A stretch of DNA of 64,000 nt from assembly GCA_946011725.1 (NCBI GenBank), contig CAMGBT010000001.1:1-64000 (forward strand), in the 5' to 3' direction. The notes below the pieces were generated by a model that was not told the DNA's origin, made no database searches, and saw nothing but the letters and a program-made list of their open reading frames with translations. The stretch's first letter is position 1, and each line of letters opens with the position of its first letter. A program made the translations under genes and the position numbers. Positions 51,850 through 60,962 of this stretch are shown here, piece by piece. The stretch is from an uncultured Bacteroidales bacterium. Its GTDB lineage: Bacteria; Bacteroidota; Bacteroidia; Bacteroidales; Muribaculaceae.

Positions 51850-53390
51850 TTTGCTGTAAGGGTTATGATTGGCACCAGCATTTCCTCCATGGATATGCCG
51901 CCATGTTGGAATGTACCGGTGTAATATTGTACATAGTAATTGTAATTATTCGGATAAGCGAAGAAATCGCGCCCGAGGGCGAAGATGTAGGCTGTGGACA
52001 CGTTGGGCGTGGGCAGACCGAACGCTTCGGGGCGTTTGATTTCGAACACTTGGCGATTGTTGTAGCTGAGATTTTTGCCCAGCTTGTAGCGCAGGTTGGT
52101 GTTGGTGTTCTTGTCGCCCACCACCTTGATGGGGTTGTCCACGCGGATGGTGCCGTGGTCGGTGGTGAGGATGATTTTGGCACCGGAAGCGGCTATGCGG
52201 CGGAAGAGTTCGAGCACGGGCGAATGGCGGAACCACGACTCGGTGAGCGAGCGGTAGGCGGCGTTGGTCGATGCCAATTCGCGAATCATTTTTGATTCGG
52301 TACGCGCGTGCGAGAGCATGTCGATGAAGTTGAGCACCACCACGTTGAGGTCGTGGGTGAGCAATTGGTTGAAGTCGCGCAGCAAGCGTTCGCAGCCGGC
52401 CGAGTCGTTGATTTTGTTATATGAGAACGAATCCTTGCGGCGGAAGCGTTCCAACAGCGTTTGAATCAGAGGCGACTCGTTGAGATTCTTGCCCTCTTCG
52501 GAGTCGTCGTCAACCCACAATTCCGGGAACATTTTCTCAATTTGGCGCGGCATCAGCCCGGAGAAGATGGCATTGCGGGCGTACTGCGTGGCCGTGGGAA
52601 GGATGGTGGTGTAGAGTTGCTCGTCGAATGTGAATGTGTCGGCCAGCAGCGGGCGGATGGTGAGCCACTGATCCAAGCGGAAGTTGTCGATGAGGATGAA
52701 GAACACCTTCTCGCCGGCGTTGAGCAGGGGGAACACGCGGCGCTTGAACAGGGTGGGGCTCAGCTCGGGGCCGGTGCTATCTTCGTCTAACCAGCTTTGG
52801 TAATTGCGGCGCACCCACTTGCCGAATTCGGCGTTCGCCTCGTTCTTTTGCATCTGCAACATTTCGTCCATGTTGGTGTCGGCCTCGGCCAACTCAAGTT
52901 CACGGGTGATGAGTTTGGTGTAGAGCGCGTACCAGTCGTCGATGGTCGATGCGGAGTTGATGTCTTGCGAAATGAGGTTGAACTCTTGGCGGTAGTCGCG
53001 GGTGGTTTGTTCGGAGATGAGGCGGTCGCTATGGAGCAGGCGCTTGAGAGCGATGAGAATTTGGTTGGGGTTGACCGGCTTGATGAGATAGTCGGCAATT
53101 TTGTTACCAATAGCCTGATTCATAATGTTTTCCTCCTCGCTTTTGGTGATCATAATCACCGGGGTGAGGGGCGAAATTTGCTTCAGACGGCTGAGGGTTT
53201 CCAGACCGGTGAGGCCGGGCATGTTCTCGTCGAGAATGATGAGGTCGAACTGTTGCTGTTGGAGCAAGTCGATCACGTCGTGGCCATTGTTGGCGGTGGT
53301 CACGTCGTAACCTCGAGAGCGGAGGAACATTATGTGGGGTTTGAGCAGGTCGATTTCGTCGTCGGCCCAAAGGATAGAGTAGTTATTCAT
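51846..53390 (-). CDS. porX: PorX, type IX secretion response regulator with PglZ domain
   Basis: The 514-aa two-domain regulator has a receiver domain (residues 1-120) with acidic residues D10/D11, phospho-acceptor D54 (LIILDENMPG), T82 and K104. An all-helical linker follows, then a PglZ/alkaline-phosphatase-fold domain (about 210-510) with metal-site segments FILIDNFRLDQW and ILTTDHGTIRVDNP. In Porphyromonas, PorX with PorY and SigP controls type IX secretion, and the PglZ domain has phosphodiesterase activity. No PorY kinase is in the window. It starts two bases after porW. Confidence 0.95.
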   Translation of the reverse strand: MNNYSILWADDEIDLLKPHIMFLRSRGYDVTTANNGHDVIDLLQQQQFDLIILDENMPGLTGLETLSRLKQISPLTPVIMITKSEEENIMNQAIGNKIADYLIKPVNPNQILIALKRLLHSDRLISEQTTRDYRQEFNLISQDINSASTIDDWYALYTKLITRELELAEADTNMDEMLQMQKNEANAEFGKWVRRNYQSWLDEDSTGPELSPTLFKRRVFPLLNAGEKVFFILIDNFRLDQWLTIRPLLADTFTFDEQLYTTILPTATQYARNAIFSGLMPRQIEKMFPELWVDDDSEEGKNLNESPLIQTLLERFRRKDSFSYNKINDSAGCERLLRDFNQLLTHDLNVVVLNFIDMLSHARTESKMIRELASTNAAYRSLTESWFRHSPVLELFRRIAASGAKIILTTDHGTIRVDNPIKVVGDKNTNTNLRYKLGKNLSYNNRQVFEIKRPEAFGLPTPNVSTAYIFALGRDFFAYPNNYNYYVQYYTGTFQHGGISMEEMLVPIITLTAK

Positions 53391-53392
53391 AG

Positions 53393-56300
53393 TCAGGGGA
53401 GATTATTGAGAAGTGGGTCATCTTCGCCTTCGGAGCCTTGGAGGATAGGCGAAGGCTGTTGCGGGGTGGAAGCGGGCGCTTGCGGCTGAGCGGCCGGCTG
53501 CTGCGCGGCGGGCTGCTGAGTGGGCTGAGCTTGCGGCTGAGCTACTGGCTGAGTAGCCGGCTGAGCGGCCGGTTGCTGCACGGGTTCAACGGTCGGTTGC
53601 GCGGCCGGTTGTTCAAGCGGTTGCTGCTCGGCGGGTTGCTCAGCGGGTTGTTGCTGCGGCTCTTCCGGCTCTAATTCTTCGTATTCAAATTCGCGGTATT
53701 CCTCGAACTCGAAGTTCTCTTGCTGCAGGAAGCGGAAGTACTCCTCGAACGAGCGGCCTTGGTCGAGCAATATCTTGAAGTTGGCCTCGGAAATAACCAC
53801 CGGACGCACGCCCGCGGGTAAGCGAAATTCAGAATCGGATGCAGCCACACGGCAGTAGTGTCGCAGTTCGTTGAGGTTATCGAACGGCTTGATGATAATC
53901 ATGCCGAGGCGGCCGAAGTTAAGCTGTTCCAAGTCGAAGTCCTTCACCACGAACGAACGGAAATTGTGGCGCGCAATGAGGTAGAGCAGGCCGTTGGACG
54001 ACACCGAGTCAGTGGCGAAAGTCATTACCAACACTTGCCGTTGGTTGTCGTCGAGCACGAAGTTGGCTTCGCCCTCGGCGGTGAGGGTGGAGTCGTTGGT
54101 CAAGCGCATGTCCCAAATCATGCCGCGCATATTTTCGCCGCCGGATTGGAGCTCGCGCCCGGAAGCCATACCTTTGAGCCAAGCTGAGGCTATGGGCGTG
54201 ATGTCGGTGTCGGGATAGCGTTCGAGCAACTCGCGCAGCACGGTGTTGAACTCCTCGGTGCGGTGCTCGGTGACGTAAGCCAACGCGTGCAGGAACATAA
54301 ACTTGGGCATGATTTTGCTGAGCGGATAGCGCTCCTGCATGATGGCGTAATTATCGTGCACGGTTTGGTTGTCGTTATCCATATATGCCTGATACGTAGC
54401 ATCATACAGCTCGTGTTGGCGTTGGTCCATTTGGCGCAGATTCTCGATGTAGTTGGGGTCGCGCAGGGCCATGCCGATGGGCGAATCGGCAAAGTTGTCA
54501 AGGATGAGCTGACGATACACCTCGGCATCCGCGGTGCGGTTTTGGCGCACATACATCAAGTACATATTATAATAAGTGTCGAGGCGGTACTCGTTGTCGG
54601 GGTAGTCGGTGAGCAGGCGGGTGAACTGGGCGGCCGAGGCGTCGAAGTCCTCCAACCGATCCTTGAGAATCACGCCCATATTGTACAGCCCTTCCTGAAT
54701 GACCTGATGAGCTGTTTGTCGTTGCTCCTCGGTGGTGGGGATTTGGGCTAAGTAGTACTCGGGATAGTGCGGGTCGGAAGCGCGTTCGGACGCTTCGGTG
54801 GCGCTGTCGGATGGTGCATCCTCGGCGGCGGTGGCTTCGCCGTCGGCGCTTTCGCCATCGGTCGGCGCATCGAAGTCCTCGGTGTTGAACTGCTGCTTGT
54901 TGCGGCGGCGCCAGTTGTCTTCCAATCGGCGTGCACCCCACTTGCGTTGGAACTCGGTCTTGCCCGCGTTTTTGGTGGAGGTATTGTAGAAGTACCACGA
55001 GTTGTCGCTGTTGATGTTGAACTGCGCGGGCGCAGCCGACGAGTTGCCCTGTTGCTGCGCTTGGTTGGCTTCGGCATTGGCCAAATGCTCGGCACGGCGT
55101 GCGGCTTCAGCCTCCTCGCGCTCCTTCTGATTGAGGTCCTCGATAATCTTGTTGATGATTACCATTTGCTCCTCGGGCGAGAGGGTGGACAGGTGCAAAA
55201 GTGAGTCCTGCAACTGCACGTTCTCGGAGTATACCGACAGCTGGTCGAGCACGTCGGAGCGGCGCTTCAATAGCGCGCGGTTGGGGTAGTCGTCGGGCAA
55301 TTGGCCGATGGCTTCGGCATAACACGGCTGGGCCAAATTGTAGCGCCGTTGGGCAAAGTACAGCTCGCCCAAGGTGATTTGGGCGATGGCTTTGTCGATG
55401 CCGTTGCGAGTGGAGTTTTCCACCGCAAGTACGTAGTTTTCAATGGCTTGCGTGGTGTCGCCGCGGGTGAGGTATAGATTGCCGATGGCGTAGTAAATTT
55501 GGTCGCGGTATTCTTTGTTGCGGTCGTAGCGGAGCATACGGCGCAGGGCTTTCACCTCGGGGGTGATGTCTGCGCCCATGTACACCTCGCTCTGGTGGAT
55601 GCGTGCGTTGAACTTGGTGCGGTAGGGCGCGGATGCAGACGAGCCGGCACGGCGGTAAGCCTCGTAGGCCTCTTGGTTGCGACCTAAGCGAGCGTAGACT
55701 TGGCCCAAAAGGAAGTTCAGCCGCGAGCGTTGCGAGCCGTGGGCGGCCTCGGCCGACCGTTGCAAATAGGGCAATGCTCCCTCGTAGTCGCGGCGGTGGA
55801 GAAGAAGGTCGGCACGGGTGAAGTCGGCCAATTCTTGCAAATTTTTGTGGCCTTCGAGCTGATTGTCCTTGATGCGGTTAAGGATCACTTCGGCCTCAAA
55901 CAGCCAGTCCATGCACACGTATGACCGCGCTTGCCATATCTCGGCCTCAGTCACCACTTCGGGCAGCCAAGTGAAGTGCTTGGAGATGTAGAAAAAGGTG
56001 GACGCCGCCCCGGCAAAGTCGCCGTTGTAAAACTGGCTACGGGCCATCATCAACCACGCGTTGTGGATGAACGGATTGTACTCTTCGCGGGTGTAGAATG
56101 CCTTCTGCTCCGGGGTGAGTCGGCCGCCCTTGCGTTTGGGCCGTTTGCGAATGGAGCGCAGTTGGATAGCCTTCTGACCCTTCTCAATGGAGCGGGTGAA
56201 ATCGCCGGTGGGTTGGGGCGCTTGTTGGTTGGCACGCGCTTCGGCCGGGTGCATGTACAGCAGTTGCGAGTAGTCGTCCTCGTACTTGTTCTCCATGTCC

Positions 56301-56482
56301 TCCAAGGTCTCCACAAAGTGCTTGTTGCCGTTGTAATAGATATTGTAGCGCGTGATAAAAGCCTGATAGCGACGCGATGCCGCCGTGTTCTTGTTAGGCG
56401 AACACGAGGCAATCACCGCCACCAAGGCTATCGCCACCGGCAGCAGTACCGTCCATCGTGATATATGCTTGAATGCGCTCAT
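53393..56482 (-). CDS. porW: PorW/SprE-type lipoprotein of the type IX secretion system
   Basis: The 1029-aa protein has a lipoprotein signal (VLLPVAIALVAVIASC-SPN). Tetratricopeptide-like helical repeats cover about residues 30-720 (SRRYQAFITRYNIYYNGNKHF, ADLLLHRRDYEGALPYLQRS...). A globular region follows at about 750-930 and ends in EEYFRFLQQENFEFEEY. A Q/P/A-rich tail of about 95 residues comes after that. PorW/SprE is a periplasmic part of the T9SS needed for secretion and gliding. I chose the ATG at 56482, which opens the signal peptide. Confidence 0.92.
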   Translation of the reverse strand: MSAFKHISRWTVLLPVAIALVAVIASCSPNKNTAASRRYQAFITRYNIYYNGNKHFVETLEDMENKYEDDYSQLLYMHPAEARANQQAPQPTGDFTRSIEKGQKAIQLRSIRKRPKRKGGRLTPEQKAFYTREEYNPFIHNAWLMMARSQFYNGDFAGAASTFFYISKHFTWLPEVVTEAEIWQARSYVCMDWLFEAEVILNRIKDNQLEGHKNLQELADFTRADLLLHRRDYEGALPYLQRSAEAAHGSQRSRLNFLLGQVYARLGRNQEAYEAYRRAGSSASAPYRTKFNARIHQSEVYMGADITPEVKALRRMLRYDRNKEYRDQIYYAIGNLYLTRGDTTQAIENYVLAVENSTRNGIDKAIAQITLGELYFAQRRYNLAQPCYAEAIGQLPDDYPNRALLKRRSDVLDQLSVYSENVQLQDSLLHLSTLSPEEQMVIINKIIEDLNQKEREEAEAARRAEHLANAEANQAQQQGNSSAAPAQFNINSDNSWYFYNTSTKNAGKTEFQRKWGARRLEDNWRRRNKQQFNTEDFDAPTDGESADGEATAAEDAPSDSATEASERASDPHYPEYYLAQIPTTEEQRQTAHQVIQEGLYNMGVILKDRLEDFDASAAQFTRLLTDYPDNEYRLDTYYNMYLMYVRQNRTADAEVYRQLILDNFADSPIGMALRDPNYIENLRQMDQRQHELYDATYQAYMDNDNQTVHDNYAIMQERYPLSKIMPKFMFLHALAYVTEHRTEEFNTVLRELLERYPDTDITPIASAWLKGMASGRELQSGGENMRGMIWDMRLTNDSTLTAEGEANFVLDDNQRQVLVMTFATDSVSSNGLLYLIARHNFRSFVVKDFDLEQLNFGRLGMIIIKPFDNLNELRHYCRVAASDSEFRLPAGVRPVVISEANFKILLDQGRSFEEYFRFLQQENFEFEEYREFEYEELEPEEPQQQPAEQPAEQQPLEQPAAQPTVEPVQQPAAQPATQPVAQPQAQPTQQPAAQQPAAQPQAPASTPQQPSPILQGSEGEDDPLLNNLP

Positions 56483-56507
56483 TAACAATATAACGGCAAA
56501 TTTGTCA

Positions 56508-58550
56508 CTATATTTTATTTGAAGCGGACGAAGACGCGGCCGTGGCACCCGCGGGGTAGGCCACACGGGTGTGGTACATGGTTTGCAAGCGGCGGATAAA
56601 CGCCTCCTTGATGGCTTTGATGTCGCGCAGGCAGAGAGTGGAATCAGCGTGCAAGCCTTCGGCTATTTGAGCGTCGACCAAGCGATTAACCAATTCCACA
56701 ATCGATTCGCGGGTGTACTCTTTGAGCGAGCGCGAGGCCGCTTCCACCGCATCGGCCATCATCAGCACCGACGTCTCGCGCGAGCGCGGATTCGGCCCCG
56801 GGTAGGTGAAATCTTTCTCGTCGTCGGGCGTGTGGTCGGGATTGGCCTGGCAGTGAGTGAAGTAGAAGTATTTAGCCTTGCCGCAGCCGTGGTGCTCGCG
56901 GATGAAGTCGATGATAATCTCCGGCAAGCCGTGCTTTTCGGCCATGCGCACACCTTCGGTAACGTGGTCGATCACAATCTGCGCACTCTGGCGCGGTGTC
57001 AGCGCATCGTGCGGATTCACACCGTGCTGATTTTCAGTGAAAAACGCCGGATTTTTCATCTTGCCGATGTCGTGGTAAAGCGCTCCGGCGCGCACCAGTT
57101 CTTCGTTGGCACCGATGGCGCGGGCGGCATCGGCGGCGAGGTTGCTCACGCCCATTGAGTGCTGGAACGTGCCCGGACAGTTGTCGCTCAACTGCCGCAG
57201 CAACGGCTGGTTGATATCGGAATACTCCACCAAGGTCACCACCGACACGAAGCCGAACAATTTCTCGGCTGCAAACATCAGCAGATAGGCCATGGAAGTG
57301 AGTAATGCATTGATACCGAGGATAATAGCCATACGCCACGAAAAGCCTTCCACCACACCGTTGAGCATCAGTTCCATAGCTACGTATGCTCCCACGTAAG
57401 CAGCCGCCACGGCCAACGCCATGCGCATCAATTGCGAGCGGCGGCGCAGCTCTCCGAGGGTGTAAATCGCTATGGCTGAGGCGGTAAAGTGCAGCGCCAC
57501 ATATTCCAAGGGGTAGGGCGCTATCGGTGCGCACAGCAGGATGGTTATGATGGCCACCGCCAAGGCCGTGCGCCCGCCGAAGAAGGCTACTACTAAGACC
57601 GCCACGATGGCCATAGGCACGATGTACAACCCGCCCGGCAGGTATTGATACAGCGCCACTGTGAGCAACACAAACACTGTGACAAGCGAGAAGATGAAGA
57701 TGAACGCCCGAATGTTGTCCGCGATGCGCGGCACTAACATTATTAGATATGTGAACAGCACGCCAAGCAGTAGCGACACGTAAAGCACCCGCCCTAACAG
57801 CATCATCAGCGACGACCGCTGGTCGGTGGAGCTGTTGTCCTCCATCAGTTGCTCGTAAGTGCGCAGGTTGGTGAAGTCTTGCGCGGTGATGATGTCGCCC
57901 TTGTTGATGATGGCCTGACCTTGGAGTATCACGCCGCGGTCTGCTGTAAGCAGTTGTAACTCAGCGCTGTACATGCGCCGACTCTCGTGCCCGTTGTAAA
58001 TCACATTGGGCTGAATCAGTTCGGGAATATCGTTGGCTACGACCATTCGGCGCACGTTGTTGTCCGGAATGATGCTATCCAAGTGCGAGAAAAATTCGCG
58101 CGGAGAAGTGAGGTTGGCCGTGGAGATGTCGTGCATCACGTTGCCATTAATGATGCGGATGGTGCGCAACTTCCCGCTCCGGATTTGGGCCATTACGGAG
58201 TCATCAACCACACCTGTGGTGTATATCTGACGAATAACCTTGGCCACGTCCTCGCGCATGAACACCATCGTCTGTGGCAAGGAGGCCACCACGCTGTCGG
58301 CCTTCTGTTTGTTGATGGTGAACACGGGCCGAAATGCCTGATTCAGTGAGTCTTGCATCGCTCTGACGGTGGCTGAATCGGTGTGGATGGGGATGTCGAA
58401 CGGCGCTATCAGTTGAGCGTAATTCCACGGACGCCCTTGCTCGTAATGGAAGTTGGTGGAGCGATCGTGTGGATAAAACCACACAATCAGCACCATAGCC
58501 GCTACGGCTATTAACAATTTCTGAATCAGTGATTTATCCGGTCGTTTCAT
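56508..58550 (-). CDS. pgpH: PgpH-like 7TM HD-domain phosphohydrolase
   Basis: The 680-aa protein has an N-terminal transmembrane helix, an extracytoplasmic 7TMR-HDED-like domain (about 45-270), seven membrane segments (about 275-460) and a cytosolic HD domain. The HD motifs are FQHSMGVSNLA, ALYHDIGKMKNP and REHHGCG. The Listeria relative PgpH hydrolyses c-di-AMP, so nucleotide second-messenger turnover is likely (inference). It lies two bases after rsh and 25 before porW. Confidence 0.93.
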   Translation of the reverse strand: MKRPDKSLIQKLLIAVAAMVLIVWFYPHDRSTNFHYEQGRPWNYAQLIAPFDIPIHTDSATVRAMQDSLNQAFRPVFTINKQKADSVVASLPQTMVFMREDVAKVIRQIYTTGVVDDSVMAQIRSGKLRTIRIINGNVMHDISTANLTSPREFFSHLDSIIPDNNVRRMVVANDIPELIQPNVIYNGHESRRMYSAELQLLTADRGVILQGQAIINKGDIITAQDFTNLRTYEQLMEDNSSTDQRSSLMMLLGRVLYVSLLLGVLFTYLIMLVPRIADNIRAFIFIFSLVTVFVLLTVALYQYLPGGLYIVPMAIVAVLVVAFFGGRTALAVAIITILLCAPIAPYPLEYVALHFTASAIAIYTLGELRRRSQLMRMALAVAAAYVGAYVAMELMLNGVVEGFSWRMAIILGINALLTSMAYLLMFAAEKLFGFVSVVTLVEYSDINQPLLRQLSDNCPGTFQHSMGVSNLAADAARAIGANEELVRAGALYHDIGKMKNPAFFTENQHGVNPHDALTPRQSAQIVIDHVTEGVRMAEKHGLPEIIIDFIREHHGCGKAKYFYFTHCQANPDHTPDDEKDFTYPGPNPRSRETSVLMMADAVEAASRSLKEYTRESIVELVNRLVDAQIAEGLHADSTLCLRDIKAIKEAFIRRLQTMYHTRVAYPAGATAASSSASNKI

Positions 58551-58552
58551 AA

Positions 58553-60778
58553 TTACTGAATGCGATTAACCGACTTGATGCCGGGGATGGTTACTGCTTG
58601 GTTGCACAATTGGCGCACGGCCTCCACCGATGGGATGCGTATCCACAAATCGCAGGTGAACACCTCGGCGGCCGCTTCGATGTTGAGCTTGCGGATGTCA
58701 ATAGCCAAGTGGGTGGAAATCAGGTGGATAAGCTCCTGAAGGATGCCGCGGCGGTCGATGCCTTCGATGTGGATGTGAGCCATGAATCGGCCGCCGGTGG
58801 TTTCCCAGCGGGTGGCCACGATGCGCGGGCCGTATGAGGCTTTAAGTACTTGAGCATGAGGGCAATCGAGGGTGTGGATTTCCACGGTGTTGTCGTCGCG
58901 AATGAAGCCCAACACGTCGTCGCCCGGCACCGGCGAGCAGCAGTCGGCCGTCACAAAGTTGCCCTTGCCGCTCTCGTCGCACTTGAGCACGTAAATTTCT
59001 TTGGGGTTGATTTTGGCCGGCTCTTCCTGCGTTTTCTTGCCGAAACGGAGGAATTTGCTCAGCAAGCCGGTGGCTGTGGAGGCTTCGGCCGGCTTGCGCA
59101 GCGCCTTCACCAAGAATTCGCCCATGATGATTTCTTCGTTGCCGAGTTGGAAGCAAAGGTCCTCGCGGTTGGCGATGTGGAATGTGCCTAAAATCTTGGA
59201 AATCACGGCGTTGGTGTCGGGAATATTGTGCTCAGCGAGCCATTCGCGCAGAATCTCGCTGCCGCGAGCGGTGATGGGCTGGCGCATCTTGCGCAAGGCC
59301 GCACGCAGGCGTGTTTTGGCGTGAGCGGTCACCAGGAAATCGGCCCACTCGGCTTGCGGCACCTGCGTTTGCGAGGTCAGAATCTCAATTTGGTCGCCCG
59401 ACGACAGGCGCGCGCTCAGCGGCACCAGTTTGTGGTTCACCTTGCCCGCGATGCAGTGCATGCCCAACTCGGTGTGCAGCGCAAAGGCCGCATCCAGCAC
59501 CGTGGCGCCAGCCGGCAGCGTCTTCAGCTCGCCCTTGGGCGTGAACACCACGATTTCCGACGAGAACAGGTTCAGCTTCACCGTGTCTAAGAAGTCGATG
59601 GCCGACGGTTCCGGGTTGTCCAAAATGTCCTTAATGGTTTTCAGCCAAGCATTTAGCTCCGATTCTTCATCGCCTTCGCCGATTTTGTATTTCCAGTGAG
59701 CGGCGAAGCCTTTTTCGGCGATTTCGTCCATGCGGCGGCTGCGGATTTGCACCTCCACCCAGTTGCCGTCCGGGCCCATCACGGTAAGGTGAAGTGCCTG
59801 ATAGCCATTGGCTTTGGGCGTGGAAATCCAGTCGCGAGTGCGGTCGGGATGAAGGCGGTAAAGGTCGGTGATGGCCGAGTAGATGCGCCAGCACAGCGCC
59901 TTCTCCTCCTTTGGTTCGGGGCAGTCGAAGATGATGCGCATGGCATACAGGTCGTACACCTCCTCAAACGGCACGTGCTTCGTCTCCATCTTGTTCCAAA
60001 TCGAGTAGACGGATTTCAGACGCGCTTTCGCCTCATACTTCAGCCCCATATTATCCAGACTCGCCTTAATCGGCGCGGAGAAGTCGGTGTACACTGCCGA
60101 GCGGCGTGCCTCGCTCTCCTGAATCTTCTTGAGAATGTTATCGTAAACGGCAGGATGCTCATACTTGAAGGCCAAATCTTCCAACTCCGTTTTGATAGCG
60201 AACAACCCTAAGCGGTGGGCCAACGGCGCGTAGATATAGAGCGTCTCGCCGGCGATTTTGTACTGCTTGTTCGGCGCCATCGACCCTAACGTGCGCATAT
60301 TGTGCAATCGGTCGGCCATCTTCACAAGCACCACGCGAATGTCCTCGCTCATAGTCAGCAGCAGTTTGCGGAAATTCTCCGCTTGCGCCGATGCTTTATC
60401 GCCGAAAATGCCACCCGAAATCTTGGTGAGACCTTCCACCAACTGTGCTATCTTCGGGCCGAAATGTTGCGCAATATCCTCCACCGTGTAGTCGGTGTCC
60501 TCCACCACATCATGCAGCAGAGCAGCGCAAATCGAAGTAGAACCGAGCCCGATTTCGCGCGAGGCGATGCGTGCCACCGCTATCGGGTGCAGAATGTACG
60601 GCTCGCCCGAGCGACGGCGCACACCGCTGTGCGCCTCCTTCGCAAATCGGTACGCTCGTTCTATGATCTCCACCTTCTTGCGGTGGTTCGACTTCAGATA
60701 GCCATCCAGCACGTCGGCAAACGCCGCTTCTATGATTTTATCCTCCTCTTCCGGGGAGCGATGAGTAAGTTCATTCAT
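58553..60778 (-). CDS. rsh: bifunctional (p)ppGpp synthetase/hydrolase (RelA/SpoT)
   Basis: The 741-aa Rsh protein has an HD hydrolase domain with the intact ALLHDVVEDT motif (near residue 90), a synthetase domain (DLYAMRIIFDC...TPKANGYQALHLTV, about 230-350), a TGS domain (EIVVFTPKGELKTLPAGATVLDAAF), a helical region and a C-terminal ACT domain (HIEGIDRRGILQELI). Both activities appear intact. I chose the ATG at 60778; a TTG extension adds four residues. It is the first gene of the porW-porX operon. Confidence 0.96.
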   Translation of the reverse strand: MNELTHRSPEEEDKIIEAAFADVLDGYLKSNHRKKVEIIERAYRFAKEAHSGVRRRSGEPYILHPIAVARIASREIGLGSTSICAALLHDVVEDTDYTVEDIAQHFGPKIAQLVEGLTKISGGIFGDKASAQAENFRKLLLTMSEDIRVVLVKMADRLHNMRTLGSMAPNKQYKIAGETLYIYAPLAHRLGLFAIKTELEDLAFKYEHPAVYDNILKKIQESEARRSAVYTDFSAPIKASLDNMGLKYEAKARLKSVYSIWNKMETKHVPFEEVYDLYAMRIIFDCPEPKEEKALCWRIYSAITDLYRLHPDRTRDWISTPKANGYQALHLTVMGPDGNWVEVQIRSRRMDEIAEKGFAAHWKYKIGEGDEESELNAWLKTIKDILDNPEPSAIDFLDTVKLNLFSSEIVVFTPKGELKTLPAGATVLDAAFALHTELGMHCIAGKVNHKLVPLSARLSSGDQIEILTSQTQVPQAEWADFLVTAHAKTRLRAALRKMRQPITARGSEILREWLAEHNIPDTNAVISKILGTFHIANREDLCFQLGNEEIIMGEFLVKALRKPAEASTATGLLSKFLRFGKKTQEEPAKINPKEIYVLKCDESGKGNFVTADCCSPVPGDDVLGFIRDDNTVEIHTLDCPHAQVLKASYGPRIVATRWETTGGRFMAHIHIEGIDRRGILQELIHLISTHLAIDIRKLNIEAAAEVFTCDLWIRIPSVEAVRQLCNQAVTIPGIKSVNRIQ

Positions 60779-60820
60779 AACAGTTCGCAATTAAAAATAG
60801 CCAAACTTCACATTAAGCCA

Positions 60821-60852
60821 CAAATTTACAAATTTTTCCCAAATCCCACAAA
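60821..60852 (-). promoter_or_regulatory. promoter of the rsh-pgpH-porW-porX-tsaE-birA operon
   Basis: On the minus strand: TTTG (60849-60852), a 20-base spacer and TAAATTTG (60821-60828), about 43 bases before the rsh ATG. No other strong promoter appears before birA. Confidence 0.85.
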
Positions 60853-60905
60853 TTTTTTTTGCCATCCACTTTCGCCTTCCCCAATATTCGCCGGTCGCGG
60901 GCTGC

Positions 60906-60940
60906 AAAAAAGAAGAGTTCGGTATGGTACCGAACTCTTC
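60906..60940 (-). terminator. terminator of the secreted-protein gene
   Basis: A perfect 13-base stem (GAAGAGTTCGGTA / TACCGAACTCTTC) with a three-base loop is followed on the minus strand by six T. It lies 22 bases past the stop at 60963. Confidence 0.9.
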
Positions 60941-60962
60941 CGTTTAACGCGGGTGGGCGTTG

